Shown: positions 17,124 through 27,544 of the stretch, piece after piece
How positions within the stretch are numbered: position 1 is the first letter of the stretch
Layout: each line of letters opens with the position of its first letter
Source of the DNA: Shewanella corallii
GTDB taxonomy: Bacteria; Pseudomonadota; Gammaproteobacteria; Enterobacterales; Shewanellaceae
Assembly (NCBI RefSeq): GCF_023349125.1
Contig: NZ_JAKIKT010000014.1
Location: 1 to 64,000, forward strand
DNA: 64,000 bases
Reading direction: 5' to 3'
Position numbers and translations under genes: made by a program
Notes under the pieces: model-generated
What the model saw: only the letters and a program-made list of their open reading frames with translations
Databases searched by the model: none
Told to the model about the DNA's origin: nothing

Positions 17124-17470
17124 GGAACTTGTTCAATAAATATTGTGGTAACGCTTTGTCTGAGTTCGAAGATATATATTTAAATTTTTAAGGTAAATAG
17201 AAAATTCGATGTGATTTATTAAATGTTATACCGATCACCAACTTATTTCCAAAGTGCGCCAGTGGCTTGTTCATGTGAGTGCTGGTAACTTCGCTTATCA
17301 TGTAACTCATTGATTTTATGTGCTTTGCTGTGTTTTTTGAACATGGTTTCAAGCCGTTGTTTATCAAAGTCTTATGCGTGTGTGATCACATTTTGCAGAC
17401 TAACTATGATATCTGTTGTTAAACCTATTCCGGACTCTCATAAATATAAAAATCGCTTTTCGTATTTAAT

Positions 17471-17486
17471 CGTGATTGTAATCACT
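17471..17486. promoter_or_regulatory. Possible CRP site upstream of caiT
   Basis: CGTGA-TTGTAA-TCACT differs from the CRP consensus TGTGA-N6-TCACA by one base on each side, symmetrically. The cai operon of E. coli needs CRP, which makes the match plausible. It lies 240 bp before the caiT start. Confidence 0.4.
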
Positions 17487-17582
17487 GAATGTTGTTATTT
17501 CTGTCGGCAAGATTATTTCGCAATTTAAATCTGGCTGTTAATTACTGAGTTAATAAATACAGTCAGACCTATCACAAAGCAT

Positions 17583-17600
17583 TTAACTGTCAAAAGTTAA
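17583..17600. promoter_or_regulatory. Inverted repeat upstream of caiT
   Basis: The arms TTAACT and AGTTAA are perfect and separated by six bases. The repeat lies 127 bp before caiT, a usual place for an activator or repressor. No known consensus is matched. Confidence 0.3.
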
Positions 17601-17726
17601 CTTGGTAATAGTACGGGATTGTTCCTATAGCATGCATGGCCAATTGCATCACTCCGTTCCGGAGCTGCGACTGAACATGCCGGGATGGGTGCTAACGGAT
17701 AACTTCATTATTAGGAAATATGAAAG

Positions 17727-19325
17727 ATGAGTGATGCAAACACACAGAAAAAGAAGATTGGCATTGAGCCAAAAGTCTTTTTTCCGCCGCTGATCATCGT
17801 GGGCCTCCTCTGTTACCTGACGGTACAGGATCTTGAGGCATCCAACCGGGTGATTAGTGCCTTTTTTACCTATGTAACCCATAACTTCGGTTGGGCGTTC
17901 GAGTGGTACATGGTGGCCATGGCTATCGGTTGGGGTTGGATGTTGTTCGGCCCATACGCCAATAAAAAACTGGGTGATGAGAAGCCTGAGTTTAATACTG
18001 CAAACTGGATCTTTATGTTGTTCGCCTCCTGTACCTCGGCGGCGGTGCTGTTCTGGGCCTCATTTGAAGCCTACTCCTACGTGGCAACACCACCTTTCGG
18101 TATGGAGCCTTTCTCGCAGGCGTCGAAAGAGTATGGTCTGGCTTACTCCCTGTTCCACTGGGGACCGCTGCCATGGGCTGTATTTGCCTTCTTTACCGTG
18201 GCCTTTGGTTACTTCCTGTTTGTGAAGCGTCTGGATGTTATCCGTCCAAGTGCCACCCTGGAGCCGCTGGTAGGTAAAAAGCATGCTTACGGTGCTTTCG
18301 GCGTCATCGTCGATAACCTTTACATTGTGGCGCTGATCCTGGCCATGGGTACCAGTTTGGGTCTGGCGACACCGCTGGTAACTGAGTGTCTGCAGTGGAT
18401 GTTTGGTATTCCACACACCCTGGGTCTGGATGCTGCCATTATCGCTTTCTGGATTGCTTTTAACGCCATCTGCGTTGCTTTCGGTCTGTCCAGTGGTATC
18501 AAGATTGCCAGTGATATCCGTTCTTACCTGAGTATCTTCGTACTGGTTTGGGTACTGCTGATTGGTGCCTCTACTTTTACCGTTAACTACTTCACCGATT
18601 CTGTCGGCATCCTGCTTAACAACTTCGGTCGCATGCTGTTCTCCACCGACCCTATCGGTCAGGGCGGCTTCCCACAGGGCTGGACCGTGTTCTACTGGGC
18701 CTGGTGGGTTATCTACACCATTCAAACCTGTGTGTTCCTGGCGCGTATTTCCCGCGGTCGTACCGTGCGTGAAGTGTGTCTGGGTATGGTACTGGGCCTG
18801 ACTCTGTCTACCTGGTTTATGTGGACTGTACTGTCTTCCAACACCATGAACCTGATCCAGCAGGAACTGATCAATATGCCTGCGCTGGTGGCTGAATACG
18901 GCGCGCCTCGTGCAGTTATCGAAACCTGGGCAGCCCTGCCATTCAGTGGCTTCACCATCGCTGTGTTCTTTGTGCTGTGTTTCGTGGCAACCCTGACGCT
19001 GGTTAACGCCTGCTCTTACACACTGGCGATGTCCACCTGTAAGAACGTGTCTGCCTACGATGAGCCACCTGTGTGGATCCGTGTGGGTTGGTCTGTGCTG
19101 GTGGGTGTTATCGGTATCGTGCTGCTGGCACTGGGGGGCCTCAAGCCGCTGCAGACCGCCATTATCGCCGGTGGCTGCCCACTGTTCTTTATCAACATCA
19201 TGATCATCTGGTCCTTCCTCAAGGATGCCAAGCAGAGTGCCTGGGGCACCCGTGATGTCGCCGAGGAGCCTGTAGCTGAGCCTGCAGTCACCGAAGCCAG
19301 GCCACAACTGGCTAAAGCCAAGTAA
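17727..19325 (+). CDS. caiT: L-carnitine/gamma-butyrobetaine antiporter CaiT
   Basis: A BCCT-family inner-membrane transporter of 532 residues with twelve helices. It imports carnitine in exchange for gamma-butyrobetaine, independent of sodium or proton gradients. The family signature region [21 protein letters not shown] (helix 8) is present, along with [20 protein letters not shown] and FALSSGIK-type helix 5 sequences. E. coli CaiT has 504 residues; this one is longer at the C-terminus (alanine- and glutamate-rich tail). The ATG at 17727 overlaps a tiny upstream frame that starts at 17720 and ends in TGA at 17732-17734, which might couple initiation. It is the first gene of caiTABCD. Confidence 0.95.
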   Translation: MSDANTQKKKIGIEPKVFFPPLIIVGLLCYLTVQDLEASNRVISAFFTYVTHNFGWAFEWYMVAMAIGWGWMLFGPYANKKLGDEKPEFNTANWIFMLFASCTSAAVLFWASFEAYSYVATPPFGMEPFSQASKEYGLAYSLFHWGPLPWAVFAFFTVAFGYFLFVKRLDVIRPSATLEPLVGKKHAYGAFGVIVDNLYIVALILAMGTSLGLATPLVTECLQWMFGIPHTLGLDAAIIAFWIAFNAICVAFGLSSGIKIASDIRSYLSIFVLVWVLLIGASTFTVNYFTDSVGILLNNFGRMLFSTDPIGQGGFPQGWTVFYWAWWVIYTIQTCVFLARISRGRTVREVCLGMVLGLTLSTWFMWTVLSSNTMNLIQQELINMPALVAEYGAPRAVIETWAALPFSGFTIAVFFVLCFVATLTLVNACSYTLAMSTCKNVSAYDEPPVWIRVGWSVLVGVIGIVLLALGGLKPLQTAIIAGGCPLFFINIMIIWSFLKDAKQSAWGTRDVAEEPVAEPAVTEARPQLAKAK

Positions 19326-19363
19326 TTATCAACCGAATTTAACTGAACAATTGGAAGTGAGTT

Positions 19364-20497
19364 ATGGAATTCAAATTGAGTGAAGAGCAAGAGCTGTTTG
19401 TCGCCGGTGTACGCGAGCTGATGACCCGTGAAAACTGGGAAGCCTACTTTGCCGAGTGTGATGACAAGCATGAGTACCCAATCCGCTGGGTAAAAGAGCT
19501 GGCTGATCTGGGTATCGACACCATGACACTGCCGGAAGAGCACGGCGGCATGGGCGCAGACATGGTGACTCTGGCAGCGATTTGGGAAGAGCTGGGCCGC
19601 CATGGCGCACCTACCTATGTGCTGTTCCACCTGCCTGGCTTCAACACCATTCTTCACTGGGGGACCCAGGAGCAGATCGACAAGATCTTCGAATACCGTG
19701 GTACCGGTAAGCAGATGTGGAACTCTGCCATCACTGAGCCAAGCGCTGGCTCTGATGTAGGCAGCCTGAAGACCACATATCAGCGTCGCGACGGCAAGAT
19801 CTACCTGAATGGCCAGAAGTGCTTTATCACCAGCGCCGCCAACTCACCATTCCTGGTGGTGATGGCCCGCGATGCTGACGCCGAAGGTGCTGTGTATTCA
19901 GAGTTCTTCGTCGATATGAGCAAGCCTGGCATCAAGATGAACAAGCTGGACAAGCTGGGTCTGCGCATGGACAGCTGCTGTGAGCTGAGCTTCGACAATG
20001 TTGAGCTGGAAGAGAAGGACTTCTTCGGTGAGGAAGGTAACGGCTTTAACCGCGTGAAGGAAGAGTTTGACGCCGAGCGTTGGCTGGTGGCCTGTACCAA
20101 CTATGGTGTGGCTCTGTGTGCCTTCGAAGATGCGGCCAAGTATGCCAACCAGCGTGTGCAGTTCGGTGAAACCATCGGCCGCACCCAGCTGATCCAGGAG
20201 AAGTTCGCTCATATGTCCATGAAGCTGAACGCCATGAAGAACATGATCTTCGAAGCGGCCTGGAAGTGCGACAACGGCAATATGACTTCTGGCGACAGCG
20301 CCATGTGCAAATACTTCTGCGCCAACATGGCTTTTGAAGTGGTGGACGACGCCATGCAGGTACTGGGTGGTATCGGCGTGACCGGTCACCGTGTAGGTCG
20401 CTTCTGGCGTGACCTGCGTGTAGACCGTCTGTCAGGCGGCTCTGACGAAATGCAGATCCTGACCCTGGGTCGTGAAGTACTGAAGCGCTATCGCTGA
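19364..20497 (+). CDS. caiA: Crotonobetainyl-CoA reductase CaiA
   Basis: A 377-residue FAD enzyme of the acyl-CoA dehydrogenase family. It reduces crotonobetainyl-CoA to gamma-butyrobetainyl-CoA, taking electrons from FixAB. The N-terminus ([25 protein letters not shown]) matches CaiA closely. Family motifs are present: [20 protein letters not shown], then [12 protein letters not shown], and [20 protein letters not shown] near the C-terminus. It lies 38 bp after caiT with a GGAAGTGAG ribosome binding site. Confidence 0.96.
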   Translation: MEFKLSEEQELFVAGVRELMTRENWEAYFAECDDKHEYPIRWVKELADLGIDTMTLPEEHGGMGADMVTLAAIWEELGRHGAPTYVLFHLPGFNTILHWGTQEQIDKIFEYRGTGKQMWNSAITEPSAGSDVGSLKTTYQRRDGKIYLNGQKCFITSAANSPFLVVMARDADAEGAVYSEFFVDMSKPGIKMNKLDKLGLRMDSCCELSFDNVELEEKDFFGEEGNGFNRVKEEFDAERWLVACTNYGVALCAFEDAAKYANQRVQFGETIGRTQLIQEKFAHMSMKLNAMKNMIFEAAWKCDNGNMTSGDSAMCKYFCANMAFEVVDDAMQVLGGIGVTGHRVGRFWRDLRVDRLSGGSDEMQILTLGREVLKRYR

Positions 20498-20558
20498 TAA
20501 GGCCGGCCGGAGCCTTGTGGCTTCGGCCTCCTCACTGAATTTAAGAAGGATTTTAAGT

Positions 20559-21776
20559 ATGTCCAAACTGAATGTTCCAGAGTTCGGCCCACTGTCAGGC
20601 CTGCGTGTTGTGTTCTCAGGTATTGAGATCGCCGGTCCTTTCGCCGGTCAGATGTTTGCCGAGTGGGGTGCTGAGGTTATCTGGATTGAGAACGTGGCCT
20701 ATGCCGATACCATCCGTGTGCAGCCAAACTACCCACAGCTGTCCCGTCGTAACCTGCATGCGCTGTCGTTGAATATCTTCAAGGATGAAGGTCGTGATGC
20801 TTTCCTCAAGCTGATGGAAACCACTGATATCTTTATCGAAGCCAGTAAAGGCCCTGCCTTTGCCCGTCGCGGCATTACCGACGAACTGTTGTGGCAACAC
20901 AACCCCAAGCTGGTTATCGCTCACCTGTCCGGTTTCGGCCAGTTCGGCACCGATGAATACACCCATCTGCCGGCGTACAACACCATTGCTCAGGCCTTCA
21001 GTGGTTACCTGATGCAGAACGGTGATGTTGACCAGCCTATGTCAGCCTTCCCTTATACCGCTGACTACTTCTCAGGCATGACAGTGACTACCTCTGCACT
21101 GGCAGCGCTACATAAGGCACAGCAAACCGGCGTGGGTGAGAGCATCGATGTGGCCATGTATGAAGTGATGCTGCGCATGGGCCAGTACTTCATGATGGAT
21201 TACTTCAACGGCGGCGAAATGGCTCCACGTCAGTACAAAGGACGCGATCCTTACTACGCAGGTTGTGGTCTGTACAAGTGTGAAGACGGCTACATCGTCA
21301 TGGAGATGGTGGGTGCCAACCAGATTGAAGAGCTGTTCAAGGATATCGGTCTGGCGCATTACCTGCACACCGACGCAGTCCCGACAGGTTGCCAGCTGAT
21401 CCACCGTATCGAGTGTCCACACGGTCAGGAAATCGAAGATGCACTGGAGCGTTACATAGGTCTGCGCACCATTGAGCAGGTGCGTGAGCGCTTTGCTGAA
21501 CTGAACATCGCCTGCGCCAAGGTACTGACCCACGCCGATTTGGAATCCAACCCACAGTATGTGGCCCGTGAATCCATCACCACCTGGGAAACCATGGATG
21601 GCAAGACCTGCAAGGGTCCGAACGTGATGCCTAAGTTCAAGAACAACCCAGGCAAGATCTGGCGCGGTATGCCAACCCACGGCATGGATACCGCCGCCAT
21701 TCTGAGCGATATCGGTTATGGCGAAGACGCTATTCAGGATCTGGTAGCCAAAGGTCTGGCCAAGACCGGCGAGTAA
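20559..21776 (+). CDS. caiB: L-carnitine CoA-transferase CaiB
   Basis: A 405-residue family III CoA-transferase, the same length as E. coli CaiB. It moves CoA between gamma-butyrobetainyl-CoA, crotonobetaine and carnitine, so that each new substrate is activated without fresh ATP. Asp169 (YTADY) lines up with the catalytic Asp169 of the E. coli enzyme. Start at ATG 20559 follows AAGAAGGA; the frame is open further upstream, but those residues are not part of the family. Confidence 0.96.
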   Translation: MSKLNVPEFGPLSGLRVVFSGIEIAGPFAGQMFAEWGAEVIWIENVAYADTIRVQPNYPQLSRRNLHALSLNIFKDEGRDAFLKLMETTDIFIEASKGPAFARRGITDELLWQHNPKLVIAHLSGFGQFGTDEYTHLPAYNTIAQAFSGYLMQNGDVDQPMSAFPYTADYFSGMTVTTSALAALHKAQQTGVGESIDVAMYEVMLRMGQYFMMDYFNGGEMAPRQYKGRDPYYAGCGLYKCEDGYIVMEMVGANQIEELFKDIGLAHYLHTDAVPTGCQLIHRIECPHGQEIEDALERYIGLRTIEQVRERFAELNIACAKVLTHADLESNPQYVARESITTWETMDGKTCKGPNVMPKFKNNPGKIWRGMPTHGMDTAAILSDIGYGEDAIQDLVAKGLAKTGE

Positions 21777-21874
21777 GGCACAGCCATGCAGTTAACCAGT
21801 TCCCCGGGGCCTTTCACTCTCTCCCGCCCCGGGGAGCTGGCATTGAGTCTCTCTACGTATTTGAAAGGTGCACG

Positions 21875-23440
21875 ATGGATATTATTGGAAGGCAGAGTCT
21901 ACGTCAGACCTGGGATGATTTGGCTGAACTCTATGGTGAAAAGACAGCCCTGATTGTCGAGGATATTGCCGGTCATACCCAGCAGTACTCTTACCGGGAA
22001 TTGAACGAAGAGATAAACCGGGCTGCCAACCTGTTTACCGTGCAGGGCATAGTCAAAGGTGACAAGGTGGCAGTGCATTTACGTAACTGCGCCGAGTTTA
22101 TTTTGTGCTGGTTTGGCCTGGCAAAAATAGGTGCCATTGTGGTGCCTGTAAATGCCCATTACCTCAGAAATGAGTGCAGTTACCTGCTGACCAAGTGCGA
22201 TGTGCACACTGTGGTCACCGAAAAAGAGTTTCTGCATATCTATGAAGAACTGGCGGAACTGCCGGAGCACAACCTTAATCAGCTGATGCTGGCCCGTTGT
22301 CATGATGGCGAAAGCTATGAAGGCACACTTAACTTCAACCAACTGCTGCACCAACAATCGGCGATCCTGATGTCCGATGTGCCTCTCAGTGCTGAGGACA
22401 CAGCGGAGATCCTGTTCACCTCAGGGACCACATCCCGTCCCAAAGGGGTGGTGATCACCCACTACAACCTGCGTTTTGCCGGTTACTACACCGCCTGGCA
22501 GGCGGCCATTCGCAGCGATGATGTGTATCTCACTGTGATGCCTGCTTTCCATATCGACTGTCAATGTACCGCGGCTATGGCGGCCTTCAGTGCCGGTGCC
22601 ACCTTTGTGCTGCTGGAGAAGTACAGCGCCCGCAAGTTCTGGAGTCAGGTCTGCAAATACCGGGCAACCATTACCGAGTGTATACCCTTGATGGTGCGCA
22701 CCCTGATGCTGCAGCCCAAAACACCCTGGGAGCAGAACCATTGCCTGCGTGAGGTCTTCTTCTATCTGACCCTGTCGGATCAGGAAAAGCAGGCCTTCCT
22801 CGACAGGTACCAGGTATCGTTTCTGACCTCCTACGGCATGACGGAAACCATAGTGGGCTTAATTGGTGACCGCCCCGGAGACAAGCGTCGCTGGCCCTCT
22901 ATCGGTCGTACCGGTTTTTGCTACGACGCCCAAATCATCAACAGTGAAGGCGCGGTAGCCGCTGTGGGTGAGATGGGGGAGATCTGTGTCAAAGGCGAGC
23001 CGGGCAAGACCATATTCAAAGAGTACTATCGTGACCCAGAAGCGACAGCCAAAGCACTGAGCCGTGATGGCTGGTTGCGTACCGGTGATGCCGGCTACAT
23101 GGATGAGGAAGGCTTTTTCTACTTTGTTGACCGCAATATCAACATGATTAAACGTTGCGGCGAGAACGTTTCCTGTGTCGAGATTGAGAACGTCATCTCG
23201 GCTCATCCCAAGATTTTTGAAGCTGCGGTTGTTGGCGTGGATGACGCCATGTGCTGTCAGGCCATCAAAGCTTTTGTTATCCCCAAGGAAGGCATGGAAG
23301 TAACAGAGGATGAGTTGCTCACTTACTGCGAAACCCATCTGGCCCGCTTCAAGGTGCCTTCCAGCATTGAAATCCGCAAAACCTTTGCCCGAACCAGTAC
23401 CGGCAAGGTTCAGAAACATTTTTTGTGTGGCATGAACTGA
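21875..23440 (+). CDS. caiC: Carnitine/crotonobetaine-CoA ligase CaiC
   Basis: A 521-residue ATP-dependent acyl-CoA synthetase of the AMP-binding family, similar in length to E. coli CaiC. It makes the first betainyl-CoA that primes CaiB. The N-terminus [20 protein letters not shown] matches CaiC. The P-loop-like motif [14 protein letters not shown], the adenylate-binding [10 protein letters not shown] and the [18 protein letters not shown] hinge region are present, with the catalytic lysine in TSTGKVQK at the C-terminus. A 98-bp gap after caiB holds AAAGGTG before the ATG. Confidence 0.95.
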   Translation: MDIIGRQSLRQTWDDLAELYGEKTALIVEDIAGHTQQYSYRELNEEINRAANLFTVQGIVKGDKVAVHLRNCAEFILCWFGLAKIGAIVVPVNAHYLRNECSYLLTKCDVHTVVTEKEFLHIYEELAELPEHNLNQLMLARCHDGESYEGTLNFNQLLHQQSAILMSDVPLSAEDTAEILFTSGTTSRPKGVVITHYNLRFAGYYTAWQAAIRSDDVYLTVMPAFHIDCQCTAAMAAFSAGATFVLLEKYSARKFWSQVCKYRATITECIPLMVRTLMLQPKTPWEQNHCLREVFFYLTLSDQEKQAFLDRYQVSFLTSYGMTETIVGLIGDRPGDKRRWPSIGRTGFCYDAQIINSEGAVAAVGEMGEICVKGEPGKTIFKEYYRDPEATAKALSRDGWLRTGDAGYMDEEGFFYFVDRNINMIKRCGENVSCVEIENVISAHPKIFEAAVVGVDDAMCCQAIKAFVIPKEGMEVTEDELLTYCETHLARFKVPSSIEIRKTFARTSTGKVQKHFLCGMN

Positions 23441-23511
23441 GATGGGGATTTTCCCGTCTGCAAATGAAAACAGTGAATGGAGTCAGTTCTGACTCTTTAT
23501 GGAGAATGAAG

Positions 23512-24297
23512 ATGAGCGAATCGTTACACGTTACCCGCAATGGTCATATTCTGGAGATCGTTCTGGATCGTCCAAAAGCCAATGCCATTGATGCCAAGAC
23601 CAGCTATGAAATGGGTGAAGTCTTCCTGATGTTCCGCGAAGACCCAGAGCTGCGGGTAGCCATTATTACCGGTGGTGGTGAGAAGTTCTTCTCTGCCGGT
23701 TGGGACTTGAAAGCCGCCGCTGAAGGCGAAGCGCCTGATGCTGACTTTGGCCCGGGCGGTTTTGCCGGTCTGACCGAGATTTTCGATCTGGATAAGCCGG
23801 TAATTGCGGCGGTTAACGGTTATGCCTTCGGTGGTGGCTTCGAACTGGCACTGGCTGCGGACATGATTGTTTGCTCTGAAAATGCCAGTTTCGCGCTGCC
23901 AGAAGCCAAACTGGGTATCGTGCCAGACAGCGGCGGTATGCTGCGCCTGCCTAAGTTGCTGCCTCCTGCCATTGTTAACGAGCTTATGATGACTGGCCGT
24001 CGCATGGACGCGCAGGAAGCCCTGCGTTGGGGGGTCGTCAACCAAGTTGTTGAAAGCGACAAGCTGATGGATGCTGCCCGTGAACTGGCTGCGCAGATTG
24101 GTCAAAGTGCGCCTCTGGCGCTGGCAGCCATCAAGGAAGTGTACCGCGAGACCAGCGAGCTGTCGGTGGAAGAAGGCTACAAGCATATTCGCAGTGGCAC
24201 TCTGAAGAACTATCCTTCTGTGCTGCACTCTGAAGATGCGCTGGAAGGCCCGGCAGCCTTTGCTGAAAAGCGTGAGCCTGTGTGGAAGGGTAAGTAA
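23512..24297 (+). CDS. caiD: Carnitinyl-CoA dehydratase CaiD
   Basis: A 261-residue crotonase-fold enzyme, the same length as E. coli CaiD. It interconverts carnitinyl-CoA and crotonobetainyl-CoA. Oxyanion-hole segments are visible: [13 protein letters not shown] and [19 protein letters not shown]. The catalytic region [21 protein letters not shown] follows. Start at ATG 23512 because GGAGAATG lies directly ahead; the open frame from 23425 overlaps the end of caiC and adds residues that do not belong. Confidence 0.96.
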   Translation: MSESLHVTRNGHILEIVLDRPKANAIDAKTSYEMGEVFLMFREDPELRVAIITGGGEKFFSAGWDLKAAAEGEAPDADFGPGGFAGLTEIFDLDKPVIAAVNGYAFGGGFELALAADMIVCSENASFALPEAKLGIVPDSGGMLRLPKLLPPAIVNELMMTGRRMDAQEALRWGVVNQVVESDKLMDAARELAAQIGQSAPLALAAIKEVYRETSELSVEEGYKHIRSGTLKNYPSVLHSEDALEGPAAFAEKREPVWKGK

Positions 24298-24427
24298 TTC
24301 CATACTGATCCGGGAGCCGCGCCTCCCGGATCCCTGCACGCCGGACTGGCTGCTATCGAACTTCCCTTTTCCAAACCCCCTTTGGCAACAGTCCGGTTTG
24401 TTTGATGCTTTTTGATAAGGATTGATC

Positions 24428-25285
24428 ATGGCATTGAAACTGGAAATGCAGGGCCAGACCTATGGCCCTTTTATCAATGAATACACCCCACGTGATTTGA
24501 TGTTGTTTGGCCTTGGCTGCGGTGCCGGCTTTGATGGCCAGACTGATCTGCAATATGTCTACGAAAAACAGCTTAAAGTCCTGCCTATGTTCGCTGCCAT
24601 GCCCATAGTGGATGGCGAAGTCACCAAGACCATAGATTATGGTTTTGAATGGGGTGGCAGTTTGCACTGGGGCTTTGACTTCCACATTCATCAACCTCTG
24701 ACTCCAGAGGCCGTTACCGGCAAACTCAGCACCAGTGTGCTGCTCAAAGCCCTGTATGACAGAGGCGAGGGCAGGGGCTGTCTGGCTCAGCATATTGGTG
24801 AAACGGTTAACCAAGCGGGTGAGAAGCTGTTTACCACCGAAAGTTGGGATTGCGCTTTGTATGACGGTGGATTTGGTGGTCCCAAAGCACCTGTGGATAT
24901 CGTGGAGATCCCCAACAGAGAGCCGGATTTTGAGATTATTGAGCAGGTGCCGTTGAATCAGGCGCTGATCTATCGCCTGTCCGGTGACGATCATCCTCAG
25001 CATGTGGATTGGGAGTATGCCGAGGAATTTGGTCATCCCAAGCCAAATCTGCATGGAGTGAGTACCGCAGGTGTAGCCTGTCGCCATATTATTCAAGTGG
25101 TGATCCCGGGTGAGCCAGAGCGTTTGACCCGCTTCAAGACCCGGTTAACCAAGTCTATCTATCCCGGTAGTACCCTGAAAACCCGTATCTGGAAATGGGG
25201 TGAAAATTGCGTTCACTTCAATGTCCAGGATGCTGAGGACCCTGAGGTTTTCTATCTTAATTACGGGCTGGTGGAGTGGCGTTAA
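24428..25285 (+). CDS. MaoC-like (hydratase 2 family) enoyl-CoA hydratase at the end of the cai operon
   Basis: A 285-residue double hot-dog protein of the MaoC / peroxisomal hydratase 2 family. These enzymes add water to 2-enoyl-CoA to give (R)-3-hydroxyacyl-CoA. The motif YRLSGDDHPQHVDWEYA (182-198) corresponds to the family's D-x-N-P-x-H active site: Asp187 and His192 are kept, but the usual Asn is His189. The ATG at 24428 follows AAGGA. It sits 130 bp after caiD, where enterobacteria have caiE. A role as a second hydratase acting on a betainyl-CoA of the other stereochemistry, or on another acyl-CoA, is an inference from position. Confidence 0.8.
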   Translation: MALKLEMQGQTYGPFINEYTPRDLMLFGLGCGAGFDGQTDLQYVYEKQLKVLPMFAAMPIVDGEVTKTIDYGFEWGGSLHWGFDFHIHQPLTPEAVTGKLSTSVLLKALYDRGEGRGCLAQHIGETVNQAGEKLFTTESWDCALYDGGFGGPKAPVDIVEIPNREPDFEIIEQVPLNQALIYRLSGDDHPQHVDWEYAEEFGHPKPNLHGVSTAGVACRHIIQVVIPGEPERLTRFKTRLTKSIYPGSTLKTRIWKWGENCVHFNVQDAEDPEVFYLNYGLVEWR

Positions 25286-25304
25286 TCCCGGTTTTAAAGT
25301 GACA

Positions 25305-25329
25305 AAGCAGGCTTGGTTCAGGCCTGCTT
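25305..25329 (+). terminator. Hairpin after the cai operon
   Basis: The stem AAGCAGGC / GCCTGCTT has a 9-base loop and lies 20 bp past the hydratase stop. The downstream sequence ATCTGTATTT is only moderately T-rich, so it is a probable but weak terminator. Confidence 0.5.
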
Positions 25330-25586
25330 ATCTGTATTTAAAATCAATATTGGAATTATGACGAACATCTGGTTTTTATTTAACTATTCAAAGTAGGAGT
25401 GATAAATATAGATTCATCATAATTAATGAATTAAATTAGCAATGAATTTATCAGTAAAATAAACCCCTACGGTAATCACAGTTGCAGCTTTCAAAACTCT
25501 GAATTGGTTGACTGGGCAATAAGTCAGACCAATACTCGTTTAAATGTTGTCGATACTGAAAAAGTATCCAATCTAAGGATCTATCT
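25330..25586. other. Upstream region of the TetR-type regulator
   Basis: An A+T-rich stretch of 257 bp that should contain the regulator's own promoter. I looked for the GGAA-N5-TTCC core of the cai/fix array here and did not find it. Confidence 0.4.
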
Positions 25587-26345
25587 ATGGGGTGCCAAAA
25601 GTCCGAGCAGGATCGTGAGATCTGCAATGGAATTATGCGGGAAGCAGAAAAGCTGATTTTGGAACACGGAGTGCTGTCTTTTCCCTATACCAGCATTATC
25701 AAGAAAAACCTCTGCTCCGCACGGGTGTTCTATAAGCATTTTTCCAGCCGTGAAGACATACTGGTTTGTACCCTGATGCGTCGCAGCATCACCTGGGATG
25801 TAGAGCATTTTCTGGCAAAGAACCCGGACCTGTCGAAAAAGGTGCAGGTATTCATTCCTACCCTTATCAGTCTTGAGATCTCCAGGGTTGATCCCGTCTA
25901 TGTATCCGCCTGTCTGATCGCCAATAACTCCAGTGTGTGGCAGCTTGCCAGCGAGGAGAAGATGCGGCTGCTGCGTATGCTGGATGAGAGATACTACAAG
26001 TGTATCCGTGATGCCACCAGACAAGCTGTGGATGCAGGCATTCTGGAAGTGACCCAGGAAGAGTGCGACGCACTGACTGATGACCTCTATTATTACTGCC
26101 TTGGAAAACTCGCTTCTGTACCGTTAATTATTACCAACTATCGTCCGTTAGCCTGTTTAAAAAAGAATGAAGTACAGAGTTTGATATCGCTCACCAGTCA
26201 TCACAACTGGAAAGAAGCAGTTACTAAAGAAGAATTAGAGGATGCCTATAAACGGGTAGTCGATTATTTCCATGACGCCAGAGATGGTATCGACTGCGAG
26301 CGTTGTATTTATATTCGTGAAACACAGGAAAAAGTGACTCACTGA
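25587..26345 (+). CDS. TetR-family transcriptional regulator, likely for the cai/fix locus
   Basis: A 252-residue DNA-binding protein. The N-terminal 70 residues form a TetR helix-turn-helix (AEKLILEHGVLSFPYTSI, then ARVFYKHFSSREDILVC). The C-terminal ligand domain is not recognised and is longer than usual; it ends with a Cys-x2-Cys (CERC) near residue 240. It lies directly downstream of the cai operon, in the same direction, and no caiF homologue is present in the window. It may therefore replace CaiF as the locus regulator, sensing a betaine or its CoA ester; this is inference. AAGGA lies before the ATG. Confidence 0.75.
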   Translation: MGCQKSEQDREICNGIMREAEKLILEHGVLSFPYTSIIKKNLCSARVFYKHFSSREDILVCTLMRRSITWDVEHFLAKNPDLSKKVQVFIPTLISLEISRVDPVYVSACLIANNSSVWQLASEEKMRLLRMLDERYYKCIRDATRQAVDAGILEVTQEECDALTDDLYYYCLGKLASVPLIITNYRPLACLKKNEVQSLISLTSHHNWKEAVTKEELEDAYKRVVDYFHDARDGIDCERCIYIRETQEKVTH

Positions 26346-26361
26346 TATATGGATTGAAAAT

Positions 26362-26390
26362 AAAAAGCCCTGCAAAGCAGGGCTTTTTAT
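26362..26390. terminator. Bidirectional terminator between the TetR gene and yicC
   Basis: The stem AAAAAGCCCTGC / GCAGGGCTTTTT has a 3-base loop and T-runs on both strands. It serves the two converging genes. Confidence 0.9.
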
Positions 26391-26412
26391 TATTTTAAAT
26401 GGAATAACTTGT

Positions 26413-27276
26413 TTATTCCATATTCTGGATCTGTTCGCGCATCTGCTCGATTACAACTTTCAGTTCTACAGCAGCGGCAGTGACTTCACTACTGATGGAC
26501 TTGGAGGCCAGGGTGTTCGACTCGCGGTTGAACTCCTGCATCATAAAGTCCATACGACGGCCTTCGGCGCCACCTTTTTTAAGGATACGGCGGGCTTCGG
26601 TTACGTGAGCCTCCAGGCGGTCCATCTCTTCGGCAACATCCTGCTTTTGTGCCAGCAGTACCATTTCCTGTTCGATACGGGCTGGGTCCAGCTCGCCCTG
26701 GATCTCTGCCAGACGATTGGTCAGCTTGTCACGCTGCCATTGCATCACTTTAGGCATATGTTCACGCACAATGGCTACCTGTGCCATAACGGCGTCCAGT
26801 CGGGTCTCCAGCATGGTCTTGATGGCGTCGCCTTCGCGGCCACGGGCTTCGATAAACTGATCGACGGCACCATTGAAAGCACTCAGTAGTTCGACACCAA
26901 TAGCATCCATATCCTGCTCGGCAGTGGCGACAACACCGGGCCAGCGCAGAATATCAGTCAGGCTGATTTCGCCGTTACCGGCCTCCTGCTTAAGCCAGTT
27001 GGCAGCGCCCAGCAGTTGCTTGGCCAACTCTTTGTTGACCTGCAGTTCGGCATCGGCTTTGTCCGCCAGTTCAACTCTCAGGTTCACTTCCACTTTACCG
27101 CGGTGCAGGCGTTTGCGCAGACGGTCACGCAGGACAGGCTCCAGGCTGCGGAATTGCTCTGGCAGTCTCAGGTAAGTCTCCAGGTAGCGCTGGTTTACTG
27201 AGCGGATTTCCCAAGAAGCAGTTCCCCAATCGGCTTTGTGCTCGATGCGGGCATAGGCTGTCATGCTTTGGATCAT
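26413..27276 (-). CDS. yicC: YicC-family endoribonuclease
   Basis: A 287-residue protein of the YicC/YloC family, the usual length. It starts MIQSMTAYARIEHKAD and ends with the conserved block GRRMDFMMQEFNRESNTLASKS. Family members are endoribonucleases; E. coli YicC is linked to decay of the small RNA RyhB. The middle third is rich in charged helices (coiled coil). AGGAA precedes the ATG. It is divergent from rph across 268 bp, as is usual in gammaproteobacteria. Confidence 0.93.
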   Translation of the reverse strand: MIQSMTAYARIEHKADWGTASWEIRSVNQRYLETYLRLPEQFRSLEPVLRDRLRKRLHRGKVEVNLRVELADKADAELQVNKELAKQLLGAANWLKQEAGNGEISLTDILRWPGVVATAEQDMDAIGVELLSAFNGAVDQFIEARGREGDAIKTMLETRLDAVMAQVAIVREHMPKVMQWQRDKLTNRLAEIQGELDPARIEQEMVLLAQKQDVAEEMDRLEAHVTEARRILKKGGAEGRRMDFMMQEFNRESNTLASKSISSEVTAAAVELKVVIEQMREQIQNME

Positions 27277-27544
27277 GTGAGTTCCTGAATATCTGTAAGT
27301 TAGTCGAAGGGATTATATACCTATCTGTGTAAGTAACGAACCTTCACATGGAGTATTCAATCCTGACTGAAAGCGGGATAGGGATCTTATCCAATTGAAT
27401 TTGTGGTGTGATTCAGGCTCAGCTTTGTTATTGATGATCATCTTGTGAGCGGCTTTGTCTTTGTTGGCATGGCATCCGGCGCTGCAACTCCTTATAATAT
27501 CCAGCCAAATTTGCGTGTTTACAGATAACAAGACAGGAATTGCC

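Larger units (their letters stand above)
16784..17726. other. Divergent cai/fix regulatory region
   Basis: 943 bp without a gene, A+T-rich from about 17000 on. It separates fixA (leftward) from caiT (rightward). It contains the four-unit 38-bp array (16997-17123), a CRP-like site (17471-17486), the palindrome TGTGATCACA near 17384-17393 and a TTAACT / AGTTAA inverted repeat (17583-17600). In E. coli the corresponding region is about half this length and is controlled by CRP, FNR and CaiF. Confidence 0.6.

Noticed and set aside
16997-17148. CRISPR array
   Set aside because: The spacing is regular, but the conserved part is only a 4+4 palindrome and the repeats are far too degenerate and few; no cas genes are present.
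17140-17150. TATTGTGGTAA, equal to the first 11 bases of the phsA palindromes, in the cai/fix region
   Set aside because: Only half of the palindrome is present, so a chance match is more likely than a shared regulator.
17720-17734. Four-codon upstream frame overlapping the caiT start
   Set aside because: Too short to call as a gene; mentioned only in the caiT entry.
18060-19307. 415-residue minus-strand open frame opposite caiT
   Set aside because: caiT is certain; the antisense frame is rich in Gln, His and Thr as expected from reverse reading of membrane-protein codons.
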